Below, piece after piece: positions 56,200-64,000 of a stretch of 64,000 nt of DNA. Within the stretch, counting starts at the first letter, position 1; the number at the start of each line of letters is the position of its first letter. The translations under genes were made by a program, and so were the position numbers. The stretch covers positions 1,075,710 through 1,139,709 of the forward strand of contig JAJEKV010000133.1 of assembly GCA_021234155.1 (NCBI GenBank). The letters run 5' to 3'. Under the pieces are notes generated by a model. The model worked only from the letters and a program-made list of their open reading frames with translations. It had not been told where the DNA came from and searched no databases. This DNA is from Isoetes taiwanensis. Lineage: Eukaryota; Streptophyta; Lycopodiopsida; Isoetales; Isoetaceae.

Positions 56200-59100
56200 T
56201 AGGATACACGAAAGCTGCTGCTTTTCGGGGATCGGGCCAGAGCCACGTGACGCAAGCTAAGGGCGCACTTCTTGAAGACATCAAGGTCCCAGCCGATGTA
56301 CAAACAGATAAGGAGAGGAGACCGAAAAGGCAGACCCAAGAGAGGGAAGCATGACAAACACCTCAACCGACAAACGAGTAGAACAGGACACCACCGGCCT
56401 ATCATCAATCTTCATCAAATGGGAAGAATATTGGTAACCAAAGGCACCAAGAATGTTCTAGATGTCAACCTCCCGGCTACCACGTCCACGAGCTCACATC
56501 GAAAAGAGGATCTCAACGCCTTCACCAACCTCGACGCACATGAGTTTCAAATGGAAGAACGCAAGACAACAAAAATACAGTGCGAGGAAGATGTTAGGCA
56601 TCGATGTCGCGTTAGCATCACGAGCTAGGGCGGAAGGAGCATAATCTTCCGCCGAGGAGACAACTCATGGCGACACAGAGCGTATAGAAACCGGAGGGAA
56701 GATCACCACGACCTTGCGGCCCAGCAGCTCAAAGCTAACGTCAACAAAAAGGAGTAACCAAGCTAGGCAACCACAAAGCACCTAAGGCTGACCAAGATGA
56801 GCCTCCAGCTCCTTGCACCAGCAGGAGAACTTTCATCGGTTCCAAAAAGGTAGGAGACCATGAGAGGGAGGAGGACGCGATATCAAGGAACATTTCCGAC
56901 CGAGAAGGCTGTAGAAGACTAGGGGCAAGACCAAGGAGGAGAATATTCGCTCAAACAGGAATTCCCGACCCGAGAACACCTAGAAACCAAAGGAAGGACG
57001 GCTTTACCACGCCGCCAAGGAGTGCGAGACTCGAATGGTTAGGACCCAAAGGACCGGAGGAGACGATCTAGCCAGCAGGTACAAATCACGCAAAGGGGAC
57101 CAGAAGGAGCCATGGTAGGGGCAATGGAGATGACCACACTTCCGGCAATGTGGAGAGCCACCTCGAATAAAGCAAAGCCCAAGCAATGAGTCGCACTCGT
57201 AAAATTCAACCGCTGGGGAATGACAATGCGCCACCGACCCACGATCTCGAGCTTCGAAGACATTCAAGAATGCCCGACCGCAACAGCCGCGACCCTACTC
57301 AAGCTCGATCAATGGCACCGCAAATCAGCAATCTTGCAACGATACACCGCATGTAGGGGCGTGGCGGTTACCGCGATCCTCGCGGCGAATATACACAATA
57401 AGGAGGAGCATCTTTTTTTTTCAAGGGATCACATCGACGAACACTCTTCGCAAACTTGAGGTGATCAGCTCGGATCAGACATGAAGCTCAACAATAGTAG
57501 CAGCATCTCAAGAAATCCCGAGTCAACTGAGCGAAGAAGATGCAAAGAAACCAAAGAATCAAATGCGATAGGAGGAAGGGAAAACCTAGAGGAGTATAAA
57601 TAATTAGGTAGATCTTCGTAGTTGTTTTGCAAAAAGTGGATGAATTAAAATCCCAATGTAAATGCGTATATGTCTATTGTATATCTAGGATGTCCACATA
57701 TATAGTGGAGAAACATGGGTTTAGAGTCATGTTTTTCAGATTTAGCTTAGATCAGGAAGCTCCTTCACTTAACTACCAAAGGAGGAAACAAGGAAGCACA
57801 ACCATAGCCCAAGATCAAAATGGAAGAGCAAGTCACGATGGAGAAACGACCCGAGCCCAAGCAAACCTTCGACTCCAAACACTTCGAATTGCCCTCAAGT
57901 AGAAGACCGCCAGTCCACCCAATGTCGAACAAGAGACAACACCGGTCATGTCAAGAGCATCAAGATTTGCACGGGGACATCGCCGGTGGTGCAACACTAC
58001 CTCTTGTAGCAGTGGCAGCACTTGACGAACTTATGACATGAGTGGCCTCAACAATGGAAGGAGGAACGCCCCAACATCAACAAGCCAACTAAGAAGGCAA
58101 CATCTCGACAACCATAATTCCAACTTGTGGTAATATAGGGGGATGTGCTATGACACGTGTATTAGATGGAGATGCACTTACGAAAGGCACACGATGAGGA
58201 GATATGCCCCAACAACTAGGTGATGGCTTCACAAAATACTCCTACCGAGTAATTAGAAGAGAAGAAGCCGACCATATCTCTGACATGTGGCACGTCAAAC
58301 ACCCAAGGTAGAAGCATTCGACGCCTTAACGACAAGGATAGCAACTGAAGCACCTTCGGCGAAAAGAGAGTTCAAGATAATAGCCAGGCTATTCAACGAC
58401 AAGAGTATATCTAAGGCAGGTACTTCTTCAACGCAAGGGTCAAGCTGCGCAGAGATAAGGATCCATCATCCCGACAACGAGCCATCGTGGAGGAGAGTCA
58501 TGATGCCTTACTTGCCAAAGAGACCGACATGCATGGAAGGACAAAGGTCGAACTGAAGATGGAGAAGTGCTAGCAACCGACTTCTTCCACGAAGCTTCCC
58601 GAGGCAAAGAGGATCAAAACGATCTTGAAAGCACAATAAAGCCACCTAAGGTACCTCAAGACAAGAAGATTTCATAGTGGAACGACAACGCCCAAGCCAT
58701 GTGATCGAGGGATCTAACAAGGGAAGTTTGGAAGCTCGATGGAGAAGCAACTAGGCCGAGCCGACTTGCACCTGGACTTGCATGCAACGTGGTGAACCCA
58801 AGGACGGATGATTCAAAGAACAACTGCAGAAGAGAACAACCCGCAGGAGTATAGCCAAAGGAATCGCGCTTAGCCTCAAGAGACGCCTCCAAATAGCTTC
58901 AAAGTATCATGAAAGGGGGAACAATTACCGCAGAACAGGATCGAAGCGGATCGAAATGCTTAGGAAGCATCAACGACCGGCCATTTTTAGTTAGAATGTG
59001 ATGCAAAGCGTGTTAAATCCGTAGAGCGACAAACATCGGAGGGCCCAAGTATATCAACAAGTTACCCGAGTACGGTAACCGATTACAAAATAGGATCGTC

Positions 59101-62060
59101 AACACCATTGCACCGGGAGGAACACCGATGACATTGCCAAGGAGTAGGTGTGCAACTCGAAGGGAGGCACAAGGGGGACCTAATAGCTCTAGTAGTAATT
59201 GTAATTATGTAAGCTATATGTTTTGCATGTATAGTTCCCTTGTTATTCCTTCCCTCCCATAGCATAACAGATCAATGGAAGAGATGTCATGCAAGTTGCA
59301 GGGGTGAAGCAATCAACATCGTCAACACTCTTCGGGCAACACGACAACGACAAGAGGACTCGACGTGTGGGACATCGATGGAGTCGAAGAAACAATATCG
59401 GATACAGAGTCATCCTTTAGCTGCCAAGACAAAGAGTTCAAGATGAAAGATCTTCTTCAACGACGCCACCTTCAGGCTTTCGAAAAGCGGCATGGAAGAT
59501 TCAAGTGATCAACTACACCATCAAGCCACCAGCAATGAGAGGCTTCTAGCGAACGAAGTCAACCTCTACTTCAAAGAGCATCCACCGTCAAGGAGACTGA
59601 AGTATCAAGCGACTCGGAAGAACGTACCTTGCTCCTTCAAGCAGGCAACAAGTGGATGAGCTTCTAGCAAGCTCAGGGATCTAAGGCCACGGGGCCTAGT
59701 AGGTTAAATGTATGGATGGTAACATCCATATTGGGATTAGAAGGCATTTCCAGATATTCTCGTTGAAAGGATTGCCCAATTGGGAAGGAAATGCATAGAA
59801 GTAACTATAATTATACACGAGTGTTAACAGACATCCAACATATTGAAACCACTTGGTGAGAATGATCACCTCGCTAAGAAGGAATCATTACTAGGATAAT
59901 TGTTGACCATGTATAAATCTAGTATCTCCAAAAGAATAATCCAACCGAAAGAAAAGAAGTAATCTAACAAGTCCGGCCAACTTGTTACGATGACATCAAT
60001 TTGATTGGTAGGAATATTCCAAGAGTTTAAATAACTAAGAAAGGGGGAATCTCTAGAATATAAAAGAATAAAACATGTAAGGTACATCTAAAATAAGAAT
60101 TATAGTAATCAAATAGTCTTTTGAGACAAAAGGAATTGTCGTCATGACAAAACCTTGTGGTTTAGAATCGTTCTAACTAAGTAGATAACCCATAACTATA
60201 TTGAAATAAATGATAACATAATATGTGCATCCATCTTAGGTGGTTATATATGTTAGCTAAGGCTAGTAACTTAATGCGCTAAGTAAGAAGCGTATAACCT
60301 CTTAAGGGGAGAGAATAGATATGACGTTGTGTGCAATGTCATTGAAGGGGTGCAGGACCATTTTCTTTTCAAAGAAAGTGGGAGGGCTCAATCTTATGAT
60401 TGAACGTACTTGCACCGAATTGACCGACCCGTAGAATAGAGTTCACCGGCAATAGCCCAAGCAAATAGAGCGTAAGATAGATAGATAGATAGCTCGAGGA
60501 GGCCTTCAACGTCATGAGACCGACGTGATAGCTATCTACACCAATGAAGTGGAGCAAAACCATGAGAGCAATGAACGACCAAGTCCCCCCTCCCCAAACT
60601 ACTCGACGCCGGCTCAATGAGTGGATGCGTTCTAACCTTAGGTAAGGTATGCATCTATTATAAGCTTTAATGTGTCTTATTGATAAGTTAAATATAGATC
60701 CTAATAACTGCATAGAAATTGTTGCATGTATATGTATCATAGGGAAATAAGTTAAATAACAACGATAATGTGAGGTAGCATGTTAATTAATCCTTCGCAA
60801 GGATGCAATTCCTTCCAAGGATAGCTATAGGACCTTATAAATATAGATAGAAAATAGAATTCGGATATACTTAAGTATATCTTAGGGATATATTTCCAAG
60901 GGTAATGCAGGACCCAAGGAAGAGAATAAGAAGCACATCTAATTCTTGTGTATGATAATTAAAACCTTGTCTATAATAACAATAGGTCTAAAGTAGGGGT
61001 TATTGTTTAAATAATCGATCTAAAAGTCGTTAAATAATTCAAAGCTTAGAGTAAATTTAATTGTACTATCTAAGTAATGTATCCAATACTATGATAATGT
61101 TAATTCATAAATATTACCTTAGGGTAATTATGTTAATCACATGCATTAAAGGAGCCAAGAAAATCGGCTCGGGCATGTCAATTTGTGTAGATTAATTCTA
61201 TATGTAGTTAAGATTAATCAATCTGCATGCAACCTATGCTTGGTATGGATTGCATCGTTATTCATCGCGATGATGAGACCACTACGGTGATCTCTAGGGC
61301 GGTGTAATGTCAATGTAGGCATGACCGCGTTTCCTGATGAGTGGAAGGTAGATTAGAAAGTCTACTGCTCCACGGAAGTAGGCAACCTCGAGAAAGGAGG
61401 TCATTGAGGAATGCATTGATAGGAAAAAGCACCTCCTAGCCCCATATATGCTTTGATAGGAGGAATCTGGCCTTCACGACCCATATACCTGAAGGACCTA
61501 TCCTCCACGTGGGCAACTAGGGTGTAGGCATGAGCCGCATATAGGCATATAGGCGCCTCCACTGGCCATAATGGAAGATTCACCCTCTTCCTACCGGAGA
61601 TTAGCCATGCATCCATGTAGATAGGTGGGTGGTCACCATATAACCAAAATTTTATTAATAATTAATAATAGGTAGTGTCGACCTACAGCAGGCCAATAGA
61701 GCTCCCGGAGGGCAAGGAGGTCGAACTGTTTAAGGCTTGCAACACAAAATTTTGTTGGAATGTGTGTTGCAAGAATGAAGAGTACCTTAAATAATAATTG
61801 TATATGAAAGTGTTAAATTGTGATAAACTAAATGTTGTGATAATAGAAACTAATAAGTACCTTGTTTTAGTAGAAGTTATGAATTGACAACTTATTTGAT
61901 AATGTAATGGCGTAATAATGATTTTAAAAATATTACCTAAGGTAATCGTAATAAATATTGTAAGTATTATAGTAGTATATCATTATGCATCGGGTTGATT
62001 GCGGTTAGGAAGATTCCAAGGTGGGGAGACCCACGATCTTTGCGACAACTGATATCATTT
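56200..62060 (+). mobile_element. Non-coding retroelement internal region (LARD-like)
   Basis: The sequence runs up to the polypurine tract and 3' LTR. Scattered frames of 60-118 codons (56272-56628, 57220-57459, 57627-57902, 58287-58556) are Lys/Arg/Thr-rich and show no RT, integrase or protease motif. 59700-62000 is AT-rich and non-coding. Large retrotransposon derivatives (LARDs) have such structured but non-coding interiors. Fragmentation by base-calling errors could also hide a decayed pol. Confidence 0.45.
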
Positions 62061-62074
62061 CAAGGTGGGGAGAA
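62061..62074 (+). other. Polypurine tract
   Basis: caaggtggggagaa ends one base pair before the LTR start TGTGGCG, as expected for plus-strand priming. A second copy of the motif (ccaaggtggggaga) lies ~42 bp upstream. Confidence 0.8.
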
Positions 62075-63705
62075 TGTGGCGTTCGTTAACCAGTATCACG
62101 GTCCCGGGGACGTATCTTTATCTTGCCTCGTCACGCGCACACCACCGACCGTGGCGTGTGCGGACGTGTAGCCAAGTGGGTAGCCCCTAGGGGCAACTAC
62201 AATGTGCATTAAGATTAATGTGCCGTTTATATTTTCAATGTACATTAATGTGGGCACACATTTCCATGTGGCCACTTGATGCCCGTGGGCCATACCCAAA
62301 TGTCAATTAATGTACATTTTCCAATGTACACATTAATTGGGTGCAATACATTTCCATGTGGGCACATTTGGCCACCTAGCCATTAAAGGCAAGTGGGCCC
62401 ATTCCCAATTATCCCACATGCCTAAAGGGGATAATTGGAAACCCTAGCCAACCCCTTGTCTATTTAAGTAGGAGAACCCTAACTTGCCCATTTTCGTTTC
62501 TAGGGTTTTAGAGCTCGCTTTGATCGCCCCAAGGGTCAAAACCGCCTCCCCGCACTGGCCTCGAGAGAATTGCATCATTAGTTTTCCTTGATTCGAGCAT
62601 CTCAAACAGGATGGTCGAGCTCAGTCGAGGAGGAACTCAAGGATCATGTATTTAGGCAATTTAGTAGTCTAAACCCCATTTCAGCCATCGAATCAGTGGG
62701 GTTTAGCCTCTTAAATTGCCCATAGCAGCCCCCTCTAGATCTCTAGATAGCGTGATTCTAACTAAAGAACCTAACTCTATGATATAGATTAGATCTAGTT
62801 CTTTAGTTCTCTCGTGGAAGTATATGGATGATGTATCTCTATGAACTCCTTGTATTGGGAAGGGGTAGAGACCTAAAGCTTTGTAGTTGATGCTCCTAGA
62901 GTAGCCTCTCTAGCACACCAGATTCGCCTGCGGCACAAGAACCACACCCTGTTGTGGGTGAAGGGCCGACCGCTTAGAAGGAGGTTCGTGTTCGACTCTT
63001 GAACGATCCCTATGGTGTGTTAGTGCTACCGTGGATCATTGTGACTAGGTCTAATGGCTTACCACCGAAAGTGCGCGGTAAGGCATGGGCTCGGCAATGA
63101 AGTGGTGTACACTTTCCAGTGGGTTCACCGAATACGGCGCGGCCCTCTAGTCACCTTTGAGTCAGCAAAGATGTAGACCTGAGGGAGTGATCCCCACCGC
63201 CCCATCTGAATCGAGATGGAACCCGTGAATAGCCCCGCTTTGGCTATGCATCCTGGGCTGCTACGGTTCCCAACACCGGCTCAGCCTACCCAAGTGTGCA
63301 CTGTGAGGGGCTGATGGAGGGGACAACCTTAAGCCATGTTCATATGCCACCAAATCCATTGCCATGAATTCCGGATGCGAATGAACTCCTGAGACCCAAG
63401 CCGTCCGTCATCCCTTTGAGTCTGAAGCCTTGGGGATTCCTATGTGATGTGCTGATCTTTCTATGCAGGATATGTGGAGGACCATCCTTCCGTGATGGTC
63501 ATATGATGTTGATGTATGTATACCGACATGTATGTTTACGCTTCGCGGCTAGGTAGGCCCCCGAGGAGAGGCGGGGTGCAATGACCCTTCCACTCTTCCC
63601 CTTTGGAACCCGCGCGGTGTCATGTCAGAGCCACATTATGGTCATGTGGAGGGGGATGAACTCAGATTTGTACGGAGGAGCACCGTATCGGGTAGGGGGA
63701 TGAAC
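62075..63705 (+). mobile_element. 3' LTR, same family as the solo LTR at 41392
   Basis: It aligns with 41392-42564 and then 49398-~49888 as one uninterrupted sequence of ~1.63 kb. It begins TGTGGCGTTC after a polypurine tract. The same promoter (tctatttaagtaggag) is at ~62458. The expected end (gtaggggacgtcaca) is not reached; the match stops where gggggatgaactc runs into the (CT)n tract, so the terminus is lost or rearranged. Differences from the solo LTR cluster at CAG/CTG words. Confidence 0.9.
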
Positions 63706-63724
63706 TCTCTCTCTCTCTCCTCTC

Positions 63725-63819
<95 letters not shown>
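63702..63819. repeat. (CT)n microsatellite
   Basis: About 115 bp of nearly pure ct dinucleotide. Confidence 0.99.
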
Positions 63820-63837
63820 ACATAGATATATAGTAGA

Positions 63838-64000
63838 CAAATTTAGAATTTCTGGCCTACGAGAAAAAGAGAATGAGGACACAAGCATGGTTGTTCAAAC
63901 ATTTCTTGCAGAAATATGCAGGTGGATATTTTGGAGGCGCACGGGTTGGAAGGAAGGGGAAGGAACACTAATGTGTTGGTGAAATGCGATCCAAGGAAGC
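63838..64000 (+). pseudogene. LINE ORF1-like fragment, cut by the window edge
   Basis: The frame reads RISGLREKENEDTSMVVQTF, LAEICR, then after a one-base shift DILEAHGLEGRGRNTNVLVK, CDPRK. GL-x-EKE, a helix, DIxxAH and a final VLVKCDPRK follow the L1 ORF1 Transposase_22 pattern (GIPExE...IERAHR...PIIVKF). It may continue to the right. Confidence 0.5.

Larger units (their letters stand above)
54546..56200 (+). mobile_element. Probable LTR-like or promoter-bearing region
   Basis: It contains the two isolated hairpins. At 55665-55700 gtgggttgttgtaaatagaa is followed by gcataccccattagtagctt, resembling an LTR TATA and transcript start, and a leader-like stretch to ~56200 has no open frame. The frame at 54821-55021 is unrecognised. 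LTR borders cannot be fixed. Confidence 0.4.

Noticed and set aside
56272-56644. Lys/Arg/Thr-rich ORFs as a nucleocapsid or DNA-binding protein
   Set aside because: Composition only; no CCHC knuckle or other motif, and frames change every few hundred bases.
41392-63705. One giant LTR retrotransposon with its 5' LTR at 41.4 kb and 3' LTR at 62.1 kb
   Set aside because: The first LTR has its own cttat duplication on both sides and no primer-binding site after it, and it interrupts a TNP2 exon that continues immediately to its right.
63622-63825. Ser/Leu-repeat ORF
   Set aside because: Produced by the (CT)n tract and LTR sequence; no coding evidence.

Overview
The window looks like transposon-dense nuclear DNA of a land plant. 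The evidence is GT-AG introns, En/Spm (CACTA) TNP2 transposase genes with plant-type Transposase_21, DUF4218 and DUF4216 regions, an LTR-retrotransposon primer-binding site complementary to plant initiator tRNA-Met, hAT and PIF/Harbinger non-autonomous elements with canonical target-site duplications (TSDs), and a PLS-type pentatricopeptide (PPR) fragment. The PPR style would suit a fern or lycophyte, but that is a guess. I see no intact host gene, no rRNA or tRNA gene, and nothing prokaryotic.

Layout. (1) 1-20258: a head-to-tail array of at least three copies of a ~5.04 kb unit (U1 to 5890, U2 5891-10933, U3 10934-20258). Each unit carries the 5' part of a TNP2 transposase gene on the + strand and an unrecognised companion gene on the - strand. 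U1 is interrupted by a 982-bp hAT-like element. U3 is interrupted by ~4.3 kb that itself holds a 933-bp PIF/Harbinger-like element. Only U3 continues into further TNP2 exons (to ~20.7 kb). (2) 20.7-30.4 kb: decayed sequence rich in foldback structures, including a 780-bp hAT-like element, a long near-perfect hairpin, twin GC-rich hairpins, a ~1.2 kb element whose long inverted ends are packed with small palindromes, and short MITE-like foldbacks. (3) 30401-50337: one CACTA element on the - strand, split by nested insertions. Its terminus (CACTACAAGA) is at 30401 and its TNP2 3' half lies at 31302-33083. An 8.2 kb inverted-repeat element sits inside a TNP2 intron. A solo LTR (41392-49897) splits the next exon. 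That LTR is itself split by a 6.8 kb element, which contains a 5'-truncated LINE with a 16-bp TSD. Removing these layers rejoins the transposase reading frame. (4) 50.3-64 kb: a second copy of an inverted-repeat element, a (GCACAT)n tract, a decayed Ty3/gypsy-like gag with its primer-binding site, a cluster of 70-bp perfect-hairpin repeats, ~6 kb of non-coding retroelement-like sequence ending in a polypurine tract and a 3' LTR homologous to the solo LTR, then a (CT)n tract and a LINE ORF1 fragment running off the end.

No functional pathway is encoded. The content is a stratigraphy of transposition. The most useful results are the order of nesting, the tandem transposase-bearing repeat, several terminal-repeat families I cannot place in a known superfamily, and a pattern of copy-to-copy differences concentrated at CAG/CTG motifs that may reflect base-calling trouble at CHG-methylated sites rather than evolution. 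Many ORFs in U2 and in 54-63 kb should be read with that caution.
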